From: Streptomyces sp. CB02009 | Lineage (GTDB): Bacteria > Actinomycetota > Actinomycetes > Streptomycetales > Streptomycetaceae | Length of the DNA: 64,000 bases | Assembly: GCF_001905825.1 (NCBI RefSeq) | Contig: NZ_LIVV01000004.1 | Coordinates: 1 to 64,000, forward strand | Direction of reading: 5' to 3' | In this document: in pieces, positions 49,041 to 58,826 of the stretch | Layout of the letters: every line of letters begins with the position of its first letter | Position numbering within the stretch: position 1 is the first letter of the stretch | Notes under the pieces: generated by a model | The model's database searches: none | Seen by the model: only the letters and a program-made list of their open reading frames with translations | What the model was told of the DNA's origin: nothing | Program-made: the position numbers and the translations under genes

Positions 49041-49718
49041 TCAGTTCGCCGCGCCGCCGCCCGCCCGGACCAGGCCCGTCTCGTACGCGAGGACGACGAC
49101 CTGGACCCGGTCGCGCAGGCCCAGCTTGGTCAGGATGCGGCCCACGTGGGTCTTCACCGTCGCCTCGGAGAGGACGAGCCGGGCGGCGATCTCGCCGTTC
49201 GACAGTCCCTGCGCGACCAGCATCATCACCTCGCGCTCCCGGTCGGTGAGCCGCCCCAGCTCCTTGTGCTCGGGCTCCTTGCCCGACGACGGCAGCATCG
49301 GCGAGAAGCGGTCGAGGAGCCGCCGGGTGGTCGAGGGCGCCACCACCGCGTCACCGCTGTGCACCGAGCGGATCGCACCGAGCAGCTCCGCCGGCGGCAC
49401 GTCCTTCAGCATGAAGCCGCTCGCCCCCGCCTTCAGCCCCGAGAAGGCGTACTCGTCGAGGTCGAACGTGGTCAGGATCAGCACCTTCGGCGCGTCCGGC
49501 TGGGAGCAGATCCGCCGGGTCGTCTCCACCCCGTCGAGCTTGGGCATGCGCACGTCCATCAGCACGACGTCGACCGCCGTCGAGCGCAGCACCTCCAGCG
49601 CCTCGACCCCGTCGCCGGCCTCCGCCACGACCTCCATGTCGGGCTGGGCGGCCAGCACCATGCGGAAGCCGGTGCGCAGCAGCACCTGGTCGTCGACAAG
49701 CATCACGCGGATGGACAT
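49041..49718 (-). CDS. Response regulator (NarL/LuxR type)
   Basis: A 225-residue regulator. The receiver has DD at 9-10, phospho-Asp55 in VLMDVRMPKLDG and the later Lys in FMLKDVPPAEL. The LuxR-type HTH is LTDREREVMMLVAQGLSNGE, then LVLSEATVKTHVGRILTKLG. It lies 18 bp after the histidine kinase gene and works with it. Targets are unknown. Confidence 0.95.
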   Translation of the reverse strand: MSIRVMLVDDQVLLRTGFRMVLAAQPDMEVVAEAGDGVEALEVLRSTAVDVVLMDVRMPKLDGVETTRRICSQPDAPKVLILTTFDLDEYAFSGLKAGASGFMLKDVPPAELLGAIRSVHSGDAVVAPSTTRRLLDRFSPMLPSSGKEPEHKELGRLTDREREVMMLVAQGLSNGEIAARLVLSEATVKTHVGRILTKLGLRDRVQVVVLAYETGLVRAGGGAAN

Positions 49719-49736
49719 CAGATTCCTTCGGGGTCG

Positions 49737-50945
49737 TCAGTGAGCGGGCTTGAGAGGGAGCAGGGCGCTGATCCGGAAGCCTCCACCGGGACGCGGGCCC
49801 GCGTCCAGCGTGCCGCCGACCATGCCGACCCGCTCCCGCATGCCGATCAGACCGTGGCCCCGGCCGTCGGCGCCCCCGTCCTCGTACATCTCCTGCGGCG
49901 CTCCCCGCCCGTCGTCCTCGACGAGCAGTCCGAGGCCGTCGTCGAAGTACACCAGCCGGACGCTGGCACCGACGTCAGGACCGCCGTGCTTGCGCGAGTT
50001 GGTGAGCGCCTCCTGCACGATCCGGTACGCGGTGAGCTCGACGCCGCTGGGCAGCGGGCGCGGGCTCCCCTCGATCGCGAAGTCCACGGTCAGACCGGCC
50101 CCCCGCACCTGCTCGACCAGGTCCTCGATCTGCTTCACGTCGGGCTGCGGCACGTACTCCCCGGCCTCCTGGTGCTCACCGGTCCGCAGGATGCCGAGCA
50201 GCCTGCGCATCTCGGCGAGCGCCTGCCGGCCGGTCGTGGAGATGGTGTCCAGGGCCTGCTTGGCGGTCTCCGGGGAGGAGTCCATGACGTACGCGGCGCC
50301 GTCGGCCTGCACCACCATCACCGACACGTTGTGCGCGACGACGTCGTGCAGCTCGCGGGCGATCCGGGCCCGCTCGGCGGCGACCGCGACCTTGGCCTGG
50401 GCCTCGCGCTCCTGCTCCAGGCGGGAGGCCCGCTCCTCCAGCTGCGCGAAGTAGGCGCGGCGGGTGCGGAGCGAGTCGCCGAGCACCCAGGCGAGCGCGA
50501 ACGGCACGGTCATGATGATCGTGAAGAAGATCTGGGCCGCGCCCGACTGCGGGCCTTCCACCGGCCATCTCAGCTGCGAGAGCGTCGCGGCGGAGAGTCC
50601 GCCGGCCAGTGCGAGCCGCGACGCCCAGCGGGGTCCGTCGTGCACGGCGACCGTGTAGATGATCACGAGCATGGCGAAGTCGGCCACGAACGGTGTGATG
50701 CCGAAGGCGAGCTGCGCCAGGCCGAGGCCGACCGAGAGGACCAGCATCTTCTCCGGGGCGCGCCGCCGCAGGGCCACGACCAGGGCGAAGAGCAGACCGA
50801 CGAGGGCGTACCCGACGGGGTGGCCCTCCACCGAGCCGGTGCCCGCCGACACCACCCACAGCATGGAGAACCCCAGGAGGACGACCGCCCAGAAGGTGTC
50901 GACGCCCGTCGGGTGTCTGCGGATGAAGTCGTAGAGGCGCTGCAC
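49737..50945 (-). CDS. Sensor histidine kinase (HisKA_3/NarX-like)
   Basis: A 402-residue membrane kinase. The N-terminal half has about five membrane segments (from FWAVVLLGFSMLWVVSAG to FTIIMTVPFALAWVL). A coiled segment follows, then the phospho-His200 in ARIARELHDVVAHNVSVMVV. The HATPase has EALTNSRKHGG and GHGLIGMRERVGMVGG. Start GTG 50945 is seven bases after a TACTCT box, so the mRNA is probably leaderless; the open frame upstream is antisense to the methyltransferase gene. It partners the NarL-type regulator downstream. Confidence 0.93.
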   Translation of the reverse strand: MQRLYDFIRRHPTGVDTFWAVVLLGFSMLWVVSAGTGSVEGHPVGYALVGLLFALVVALRRRAPEKMLVLSVGLGLAQLAFGITPFVADFAMLVIIYTVAVHDGPRWASRLALAGGLSAATLSQLRWPVEGPQSGAAQIFFTIIMTVPFALAWVLGDSLRTRRAYFAQLEERASRLEQEREAQAKVAVAAERARIARELHDVVAHNVSVMVVQADGAAYVMDSSPETAKQALDTISTTGRQALAEMRRLLGILRTGEHQEAGEYVPQPDVKQIEDLVEQVRGAGLTVDFAIEGSPRPLPSGVELTAYRIVQEALTNSRKHGGPDVGASVRLVYFDDGLGLLVEDDGRGAPQEMYEDGGADGRGHGLIGMRERVGMVGGTLDAGPRPGGGFRISALLPLKPAH

Positions 50946-51041
50946 GTCACCCAGAGTAGGGAAGGGAGATAGGTGAGGGATCAACCGTGGGGTCGATCCT
51001 TGGCGAGGAGCCCGTACTCCCCGAGGTGGAGACTGGGGCGC

Positions 51042-52298
51042 GTGACGGATGAGACGTGTCAGTGGCAGGGGTGGCGGCAGGCCACGGAACGGGCGCTGTA
51101 CGGCCCCGGGGGCTTCTATCTGCGGCCCGAGGGACCGGCGGGGCACTTCCGCACCTCGGTGCACGCCTCCCCGCTCTTCGCCGCCGCCGTGGCACGGCTG
51201 CTCGCCGAGGTCGCGGAGGAGCTGGGGACGTCCGAGATCGACTTCGTCGACGTGGGCGCGGGGCGGGGGGAACTGCTCACGGGCGTACTCACGGCGATCG
51301 GGGGCGGCGCCGGGGCCCCCGGCGGGCACCCGGGCGGCGGGACGGGGAGGCACTCGGGCGGTGGCGCGGGCGGTCGGACGGGCGGTGGCACGGGCGGCGT
51401 CCCGGGCGGCCTGACGGTACGGGCGTACGCCGTCGAGCGCGCGGCCCGGCCCGCCGGGCTCGATCCCCGGATCGAGTGGACCGACCGGCTGCCCCGGGGC
51501 GTGCGGGGGCTGGTCTTCGCGAACGAGTGGCTCGACAACGTGCCCGTGGACGTCGCCGAGGCGGACGCCGGGGGCACGGCCCGGTACGTGGAGGTCCGCG
51601 CGGACGGCACGGAGCGGCTCGGCGAGGCCGTCTCCGGCGCGGACGCGGAGTGGCTGGCCCGCTGGTGGCCGCTGCGGGAGCCGGGCGCGCGGGCCGAGAT
51701 CGGCCGGCCGCGCGACGAGGCCTGGGCGTCGGCGGTGGCCTCGCTGTCGGCGGGCCGCGCGGTGGCCGTGGACTACGGGCACGTACGCGGGGCCCGACCG
51801 CCCTTCGGCTCGCTGACCGGCTTCCGGGCGGGCCGCGAGGTCCCGCCGGTGCCGGACGGCAGCTGCGACCTGACGGCGCACGTGGCGCTGGACGCGTGCG
51901 CCGCGGCGACCGGCGACGCCGACGGTGGTGCTGGTGGTGCCGGGGGCGCCGCTGGTGCCGCTGGTGCCGCTGGTGCCGGGGGCGCCGCTGGTGCCGCTGG
52001 TGCCGGTGGTGCCGCTGGTGCCGACCTGACCGGCAGCAGCGGCAGCAGCAACGGTGAGGACGGACCGCGTCGGGTCGAGCTGGTCACGCAGCGGGAGGCG
52101 CTCGGGCGGCTCGGGGTGTCCGGCGGGCGCCCGCCGCTCTCGCTCGCCTCGACCGATCCCGTCGCGTACGTCCGTGCCCTCTCCTCCGCCGGGGAGGCCG
52201 CCGAGCTCACCGCCCGCGGCGGTCTCGGCGACTTCCTCTGGCTGACCCGGCGGGTCCCGGGCGGGGCGACGAGGCCTCCGGGGCAGGGGGGATACTGA
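51042..52298 (+). CDS. MidA-family SAM-dependent methyltransferase (complex I assembly type)
   Basis: A 418-residue class I methyltransferase of the DUF185/MidA (NDUFAF7) family. It has FVDVGAGRGELLTGVL for SAM, FANEWLDNVPVDVAE, AVAVDYGHVRG and CDLTAHVALDACAAATG. In eukaryotes NDUFAF7 methylates an Arg of NDUFS2, the homologue of NuoD; here a nuoD-like gene starts 4 bp downstream. Two Gly-rich inserts (~90-125 and ~295-335) come from DNA repeats and probably loop out. GTG 51042 is chosen. Confidence 0.87.
   Translation: MTDETCQWQGWRQATERALYGPGGFYLRPEGPAGHFRTSVHASPLFAAAVARLLAEVAEELGTSEIDFVDVGAGRGELLTGVLTAIGGGAGAPGGHPGGGTGRHSGGGAGGRTGGGTGGVPGGLTVRAYAVERAARPAGLDPRIEWTDRLPRGVRGLVFANEWLDNVPVDVAEADAGGTARYVEVRADGTERLGEAVSGADAEWLARWWPLREPGARAEIGRPRDEAWASAVASLSAGRAVAVDYGHVRGARPPFGSLTGFRAGREVPPVPDGSCDLTAHVALDACAAATGDADGGAGGAGGAAGAAGAAGAGGAAGAAGAGGAAGADLTGSSGSSNGEDGPRRVELVTQREALGRLGVSGGRPPLSLASTDPVAYVRALSSAGEAAELTARGGLGDFLWLTRRVPGGATRPPGQGGY
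51924..52022. repeat. 9-bp tandem repeats coding a Gly/Ala-rich insert
   Basis: About ten copies of GCTGGTGCC or near variants (GCCGGGGGC, GCCGGTGGT), in frame, encode AGGA/AGAA units inside the methyltransferase gene. Copy number is likely to vary between strains. Confidence 0.85.
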
Positions 52299-52302
52299 CC
52301 GC

Positions 52303-53445
52303 ATGACGGAGACGACGGTCGGCATCGGCGGCGCGGCGGAGAGCACCGACATGGTGCTGAACATCGGGCCGCAGCACCCCTCGACCCACGGTGTGCTCCG
52401 GCTCCGGCTCGTGCTCGACGGCGAGGTCGTGCGGCAGGCCGAGCCGGTGATCGGCTACATGCACCGCGGTGCCGAGAAGCTCTTCGAGGCGCGGGACTAC
52501 CGGCAGATCATCATGCTGGCCAACCGCCACGACTGGCTCTCCGCCTTCTCGAACGAGCTCGGCGTGGTCATGGCCGTCGAGCGGATGCTGGGCATGGAGG
52601 TCCCGGAGCGCGCGGTGTGGACCCGTACGCTCCTCGCCGAGCTGAACCGGGTCCTCAACCATCTGATGTTTCTCGGCTCGTACCCCCTCGAACTGGGCGG
52701 TATCACCCCGGTCTTCCACGCCTTCCGGGAGCGGGAGGAGCTCCAGGCCGTGATGGAGGAGGTCTCCGGCGGCCGGATGCACTACATGTTCAACCGGGTC
52801 GGGGGCCTCAAGGAGGACCTGCCCGCCGGCTGGCTGGGCCGGGCCCGCCAGGCGGTCGCCGACGTCCGCTCGCGGATGGACGTGTACGACCGGCTCGTCC
52901 TCGGCAACGAGATCTTCCGCGGCCGTACGCGGGGGGTCGGCGTGCTGTCCCCGGCGGCGGTGCACGCGTACGGCGTGTCGGGGCCCATCGCCCGCGCCTC
53001 GGGCGTCGACTTCGACCTGCGTCGCGACGAGCCGTACCTGGCCTACGGGGAGCTCCAGGACACCCTGCGGGTCGCGGTGCGCGAGGAGGGCGACTGCCTG
53101 GCCCGGTTCGAGTGCCTGCTGGAGCAGACGCACAACTCCCTGGACCTCGCGGACGCCTGCCTGGACCGGATGGCGGAGCTGCCGCCGGGGCCGATCAACC
53201 AGCGGCTGCCGAAGGTGCTCAAGGCGCCGGAGGGCCACACGTACGCGTGGACCGAGAACCCGCTCGGTGTGAACGGCTACTACCTGGTGTCGAAGGGCGA
53301 GAAGACCCCGTACCGGCTGAAGCTGCGCTCGGCGTCGTTCAACAACATCCAGGCGCTGGTGGAACTGCTGCCGGGGACGCTGGTCGCGGACATGGTGGCG
53401 ATCCTGGGCTCGCTGTTCTTCGTCGTCGGCGACATCGACAAGTAG
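52303..53445 (+). CDS. Orphan NADH-quinone oxidoreductase subunit D-like protein (NuoD2)
   Basis: A 380-residue complex I 49-kDa subunit homologue. The quinone-site loop GPQHPSTHGVLRL is at ~22-34, and MHRGAEKLFEARDYRQI follows. RVLNHLMFLGSYPLELGG and NNIQALVELLPGTLVADMVA (C-terminal NuoD signature) match the family; ILGSLFFVVGDIDK ends it like NuoD. It is not in a nuo cluster: the next genes are unrelated. Streptomyces genomes often keep such a second nuoD. Its partner complex is unknown, but it is coupled to the MidA gene by a 4-bp gap. Confidence 0.9.
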   Translation: MTETTVGIGGAAESTDMVLNIGPQHPSTHGVLRLRLVLDGEVVRQAEPVIGYMHRGAEKLFEARDYRQIIMLANRHDWLSAFSNELGVVMAVERMLGMEVPERAVWTRTLLAELNRVLNHLMFLGSYPLELGGITPVFHAFREREELQAVMEEVSGGRMHYMFNRVGGLKEDLPAGWLGRARQAVADVRSRMDVYDRLVLGNEIFRGRTRGVGVLSPAAVHAYGVSGPIARASGVDFDLRRDEPYLAYGELQDTLRVAVREEGDCLARFECLLEQTHNSLDLADACLDRMAELPPGPINQRLPKVLKAPEGHTYAWTENPLGVNGYYLVSKGEKTPYRLKLRSASFNNIQALVELLPGTLVADMVAILGSLFFVVGDIDK

Positions 53446-53476
53446 CGGGGAGCCGGCCCGGACTCCTGCCCCGGGG

Positions 53477-53965
53477 TCAGCGCTCCCGGCGCATCACGAC
53501 GTACTCCCGCTCCTCCTTGCCGGGACGGCGCCGGTCGGCCACCGCCCAGCCCCAGCGGGCGTACCGGTCCGTCAGTTCCGGTACGTCGAGGGTCATGAGG
53601 AGGGCGGGACCGGGCTTCGCGGCGGCGAGCAGGGCGTCGTGGAGACCGCGGCCGATGCCGCGTCCCTGGTGACCGGGGGCGACGACGAGTTCGGCGAGTT
53701 CGAAGGCGGTCTCGGCGCCGGTCAGGACGGTGTCGGTCCAGCCGGCCGCGAATCCGAGCAGGGCGCCGTCGGCGTCGAGCGCGACCACCGCGGTGAAGTC
53801 GTCCCTCCGCGCGGCCGAGTCGAGCAGCCGGTCCACGGTGCGCACGGCGCCGAGCGGCGGCTCGTGCCAGGGAGCGCCGCAGAAGGCCTGGGCGCTCAGG
53901 GCGAGCAGTTCGTCGCGGTGCCCGGCGGCCTCGCCGGCCGGGAGCCCGGCGAGGCGGTACGTCAC
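53477..53965 (-). CDS. GNAT family N-acetyltransferase
   Basis: A 162-residue GNAT enzyme. FELAELVVAPGHQGRGIGRG is the acetyl-CoA-binding strand-loop. The segment DRYARWGWAVADRRRPGKEE is the usual end. GTG 53965 overlaps the stop of the upstream coiled-coil gene by 4 bp, so they are co-translated. The acceptor is unknown; residues near FCGAPWHEPP suggest a small-molecule pocket but do not decide it. Confidence 0.87.
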   Translation of the reverse strand: MTYRLAGLPAGEAAGHRDELLALSAQAFCGAPWHEPPLGAVRTVDRLLDSAARRDDFTAVVALDADGALLGFAAGWTDTVLTGAETAFELAELVVAPGHQGRGIGRGLHDALLAAAKPGPALLMTLDVPELTDRYARWGWAVADRRRPGKEEREYVVMRRER

Positions 53966-55068
53966 GAGTTGACCGCTCCGCGCAGTTCGGCCACGTCGAG
54001 CTGCTCGGTCTCGTCGTGCGCCGTCAGGTCGATGACCTGGCCCACCGCCTGCCCCTGCGCCGTCGTCCGCCCGGGCACGAGCGGGCTCCCCTGCGTCCCC
54101 GTGGGGCCGACCGGCGTGAGCAGCGGGGCGCCGAGCGCCGCCTGCGTCGCCAGGGCCTCTTCGAGGACTTCCTCGCCCACGACGTCGGCGAGGTCCGTGT
54201 GCTGCACCGCCTCGATCGCGGCCGCCGCCTTCTGCGTACCGAAGAAGTCGAAGCCGCCCTCGGGCCGCGGGACGGGCCTGCGGGCCGCGTACGGGACGAT
54301 CGCGGACGCCGTCGGCACCGCCGGGACCTTCGTGGCCGCGGACGGGAGGGCGAGGGCGGAGGCGGCCGGTCGGCTGTGCTCGGTTCCGGCGGCCGCCGCG
54401 TGCTTCCCCTGCGGCTCCTCCGTCTCACGGGCCCGCTCGGCGAGGTCGCGCGCGCGGGCGGCCTCGGTGGTGCGGCGGGCCTGCTGGGCCGCGGCGTTGC
54501 GCGGGAGGTCGCGCAGCGCCTGGGCGGCGCGGCGGTAGGCCTCGGGCGTGGGCGCGGAGCCCCCGGCGGGCAGCGCTTTGACGTCGCCGGCCGCACCGGA
54601 GGCCGGGCCGGTCGCCGACTCCAGCGCCAGGACGCGGGCGCCCTCCAGGGCGCTGGCGCGCTCGGTCTCGGCCGTGGCGTACCGGCGGAGCAGGTCGGCG
54701 TGCTCGCCGCGGAGCCCGGCCAGCTCCACCCGCTTGGCGCGGAGCTTGGTGTCGAGCCGGGAGCGGAGCGCGCGGGCCTCTTCGAGGTCGGCCTCGAGCT
54801 CGGCGACCCGCTCCTCGGACTTCCACTGGTCGGCGGTGCGGGCCCGGTCGAGCTCGGCGACCCGCAGTCCGGCGCTCCGGTCCCAACTGCGCATGAGGAC
54901 GGCACCGGTGACGGCGGCGGCCGCCGCGGCGGCCGCGAGCAGCCGTACGGCGATCAGGTCACCGGGCAGCCAGGCGGCCGCGGCGCACACGACCGCGGCG
55001 CCGGCGACCGCGGAGGGCGGCAGCAGCTTGTGCAGAGGCGGGGAATGGCGGTGGCGTCCACGTGGCAT
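53962..55068 (-). CDS. Membrane protein with long coiled coil
   Basis: A 368-residue protein. Two N-terminal membrane segments (SAVAGAAVVCAAAAWLPG and LAAAAAAAAVTGAVLM) are followed by a ~80-residue coiled coil (residues ~75-155: VAELEADLEEARALRSRLDT onward) rich in Glu/Arg/Leu. The rest is Ala/Pro-rich with FDFFGTQKAAAAIEAVQHTD near 285. No enzymatic motif is seen. It precedes and overlaps the acetyltransferase gene. A structural or scaffolding role is possible; no function can be assigned. Confidence 0.78.
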   Translation of the reverse strand: MPRGRHRHSPPLHKLLPPSAVAGAAVVCAAAAWLPGDLIAVRLLAAAAAAAAVTGAVLMRSWDRSAGLRVAELDRARTADQWKSEERVAELEADLEEARALRSRLDTKLRAKRVELAGLRGEHADLLRRYATAETERASALEGARVLALESATGPASGAAGDVKALPAGGSAPTPEAYRRAAQALRDLPRNAAAQQARRTTEAARARDLAERARETEEPQGKHAAAAGTEHSRPAASALALPSAATKVPAVPTASAIVPYAARRPVPRPEGGFDFFGTQKAAAAIEAVQHTDLADVVGEEVLEEALATQAALGAPLLTPVGPTGTQGSPLVPGRTTAQGQAVGQVIDLTAHDETEQLDVAELRGAVNS

Positions 55069-55198
55069 GGCCTGAAATTTACCGTGCGTAGGCGCCGTGT
55101 GGGGCGTCGGCCCGGCAATCTCTTGGCCACTTCTCGCCACCAGAAGTGGATATCCACCGTTCCGGTTCCGTTTCGGGCCGACGACCCCCGCCCGATGC

Positions 55199-56206
55199 CT
55201 ACTTGTTGAGCAGCCCCTTCGTCTCCAGATACTCCTTGGCCACGTCCTCCGGCTTCGCCCGCTCGGCATCGACCTTGCGGTTGAGTTCGGCGAGATCCGC
55301 TGTGGTCAGCACCTTGGTGATCTTGTCCAGGGCGGCGGCTATCTCGGGAGAACCGGCATCCTTGGCGTTGACCACGGGCAGCACGTTGTCGGCGTTCTGC
55401 AGCTTCTTGTCGTCGTCCAGGAAGACCAGGCCGTAACTGTCGACCGTGGCGTCCGTGGTGGTCGTCAGGACCAGCTGGTCCACCCCGTCCTTCACCGCCT
55501 GCTTGGCCTGCGGGGTGCCGACGCCCTTGGGGTCGATCCCGGTCACGTCGATCCCGTACGTCTTCTTCAGACCGGGCGCGCAGAACGGCCGCACCGCGCA
55601 TTCGTCACCGGCGGCGATCTTCACCTTCAGCTTCGAAGCACCGAGATCGGAAAGCGTCTTCAGCTTGTTCTTCTCGGCGAATTCCTTCGTCACCGCGAAC
55701 GCGTTCTGATCGACCGCCTCACCGACCGCGAGCACCTTCAGACCGCGCGGTTCGGCGAGCTTCCGCAGCGCCTCGACCGTGGCCGCCGCGTCACCCGAGG
55801 CGACCGGCTTGTCCTCGGGCGCCTTCGGCCCGTTCACCTTCGCGTTGAGGAATTCCGCGATGGTCGCCGCGTATTCGGGGACGACGTCGATCTCGCCGTT
55901 CTCCAGCGAGGGCTCGTACAGCTCGCGATTCTTCACCGTGGTGATGGATACGGAGTATCCGGCGTCCCGCAGCGACTGGGCGTACAGCTCGGCGAGCACC
56001 TTGGCCTCGGTGAAGGCCGCCGCGCCGACGACCAGCGAGCCCTTCTCCGCGCCGCCGGACTTCCCGGCGTCCCCGGAGCCTCCCGAGCCCTTCTTCTTGC
56101 CCTCCTCCAGGCTGTCGCCGCCGCACGCGGCCAGCGCGACGGTCAGTGCCGCCGTCCCCAGCAGCGCGCCCGCGATACGCGAGACCCTGTTCACGAGATC
56201 ACCCAT
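55199..56206 (-). CDS. Glycine betaine/choline-type ABC transporter substrate-binding lipoprotein
   Basis: A 335-residue lipoprotein. The signal peptide ends in ALAAC with lipidated Cys near 28, followed by a Gly/Lys/Ser linker. The OpuAC domain has LVVGAAAFTEAKVLAELYAQ, YEPSLENGEIDVVPEYAATI and the later VDQLVLTTTTDATVDSYGLV. It delivers a quaternary amine such as betaine, carnitine or choline, important in osmotic stress. ATG 56206 is preferred; GTG 56212, which abuts the permease stop, is possible. It is last of three minus-strand transporter genes. Confidence 0.92.
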   Translation of the reverse strand: MGDLVNRVSRIAGALLGTAALTVALAACGGDSLEEGKKKGSGGSGDAGKSGGAEKGSLVVGAAAFTEAKVLAELYAQSLRDAGYSVSITTVKNRELYEPSLENGEIDVVPEYAATIAEFLNAKVNGPKAPEDKPVASGDAAATVEALRKLAEPRGLKVLAVGEAVDQNAFAVTKEFAEKNKLKTLSDLGASKLKVKIAAGDECAVRPFCAPGLKKTYGIDVTGIDPKGVGTPQAKQAVKDGVDQLVLTTTTDATVDSYGLVFLDDDKKLQNADNVLPVVNAKDAGSPEIAAALDKITKVLTTADLAELNRKVDAERAKPEDVAKEYLETKGLLNK

Positions 56207-56212
56207 CCCCAC

Positions 56213-56914
56213 TCAGCTCTTGCCCAGTTGATCGAATCGTTGGTCGAGCCGTCGCCCGAAGCGTGGAAAGAGGAGCCGGTCCACGCCCACCAGGACGCCC
56301 TCCACCAGGAGGGCGAGGAGGGCCACGAGGACCGCGCCCGCGACGACCTGCGCCGTGTCGTACGTGGCGAAGCCGGCCGTGATGATCCGGCCCAGGCCGC
56401 CCTGGCCGACCATCGCCGCGACCGTCGCCGTGGCCACCACCTGCACCGCCGCCGAGCGCACCCCGGTCATCACCACCGGCCTGGCCAGCGGCAGTTCGAC
56501 CTGCCGGAACAGCTGCGCGCCGGTCATCCCCATGCCCCGCGCGGCCCGTACCGCGGCCGGATCCACCTCCCGCACCCCCACGTACGCGTTGGTGAGGAGC
56601 GGGGGTATCGCGAACAGCACGAGGGCCACGACGGTCGGCACGTATCCGGCGTTCCGCAGGGGGGACACCATGAACAGGGCGAGGACCGCGAAGACCGGGA
56701 TCGCCCGCCCCACGTTCGACACGTTCACCGCGAGGGCGCCGCCCCTGCCGAGGTGGCCCAGCCAGAGGCCCAGCGGCAGCGCGAGCGCCGCGGCGATCAG
56801 CAGCGCCGCCCCGCTCACGTACACGTGCTCGGCGAGCCGCTGTCCGACGCCCTCCTCGCCCGTCCAGTGCGCGCCGGTGGTGAGCCAGCCCCAGGCATCC
56901 GTCACTACGCCCAT
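56213..56914 (-). CDS. Betaine-type ABC transporter permease 1
   Basis: A 233-residue permease of the OpuCB/OpuCD type. Five to six membrane segments surround the EAA-like loop VREVDPAAVRAARGMGMTGA. VEGVLVGVDRLLF ends the helical part. The start ATG 56914 follows GGAGG; an in-frame GTG three codons upstream is less likely. It lies 1 bp from the preceding permease stop. Confidence 0.92.
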   Translation of the reverse strand: MGVVTDAWGWLTTGAHWTGEEGVGQRLAEHVYVSGAALLIAAALALPLGLWLGHLGRGGALAVNVSNVGRAIPVFAVLALFMVSPLRNAGYVPTVVALVLFAIPPLLTNAYVGVREVDPAAVRAARGMGMTGAQLFRQVELPLARPVVMTGVRSAAVQVVATATVAAMVGQGGLGRIITAGFATYDTAQVVAGAVLVALLALLVEGVLVGVDRLLFPRFGRRLDQRFDQLGKS

Positions 56915-56915
56915 C

Positions 56916-57602
56916 TCACCCACCTCCCGGCGCGGTCCGTATCCGGGTCCACGGCGTCAGGAGCCGCTGGAGTCCCAGGAGCAACAGGTCGGCGGCGACG
57001 GCGAGCAGCACGCACAGCACCGAGGCGGCGAGCATCTGCGCCTTGAAGAAGGTGGGCAGCGCGTCCTCGATGAGATTGCCGAGGCCGCCGCGGCCGACCA
57101 CCGAACCGACCGTCGTCAGCGCGATGGTGGAGACCGTCGCCATCCGTATCCCCGCCATCAGCACCGGCAGCGCCAGCGGAAGTTCGACCTGCCACAGCAG
57201 GCGCAGCGAGCCGTACCCCATGCCCCGGGCGGCCTCCCGGGTCTCGGCGGGCACGGCGGCGAGACCCGCCAGCGTGTTCCGCACGAGGATCGTCAGCGCG
57301 TACAGCACGAGGCCGGTGACCACGAGCGCCGACGAGAGCCCGAACAGGGGCAGCAGCAGGGAGAACATGGCGAGCGACGGCACCGTGTAGAGCAGGGTGG
57401 TCAGTCCGAGGACGGGGCCCGCGAAGCGGGGCCTGGCCCGGACGAGCAGCGCGAGGGGCACGGCGACGGCGAGCGCGATCAGCACCGACACGACCGTGAT
57501 TCCCACATGCTGGAGCGTGGCGTCGGTCAACTCCTGGGAGCGGGTGCGCAGGTACTCACCGCAGATCCAGTCGTTCGTGACCAGACAGTTCGGTGCGCTC
57601 AT
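56916..57602 (-). CDS. Betaine-type ABC transporter permease 2
   Basis: A 228-residue permease homologous to its downstream neighbour. About six membrane segments are seen, with LAAVPAETREAARGMGYGSL as EAA loop and VVGRGGLGNLIEDAL after it. ATG 57602 gives the MSAPNCLVTNDWICGEYL start. The two permeases form a heterodimer with the divergently encoded ATPase. Confidence 0.92.
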   Translation of the reverse strand: MSAPNCLVTNDWICGEYLRTRSQELTDATLQHVGITVVSVLIALAVAVPLALLVRARPRFAGPVLGLTTLLYTVPSLAMFSLLLPLFGLSSALVVTGLVLYALTILVRNTLAGLAAVPAETREAARGMGYGSLRLLWQVELPLALPVLMAGIRMATVSTIALTTVGSVVGRGGLGNLIEDALPTFFKAQMLAASVLCVLLAVAADLLLLGLQRLLTPWTRIRTAPGGG

Positions 57603-57745
57603 CCGTCCCTCCCCCCGGGTCGCCGATCTTCCGAACGCATGTCTGACGACCCTAACCCCCGGCACCGACAAACCCCGAGACCCGCCACAATGCGGCAACA
57701 CGCCCTTCACACACCCCCGGCGTCCAGGGGCCAGAATGGGGAACC

Positions 57746-58813
<1,068 letters not shown>

Positions 58814-58826
58814 GCCCGGCCCGGGC

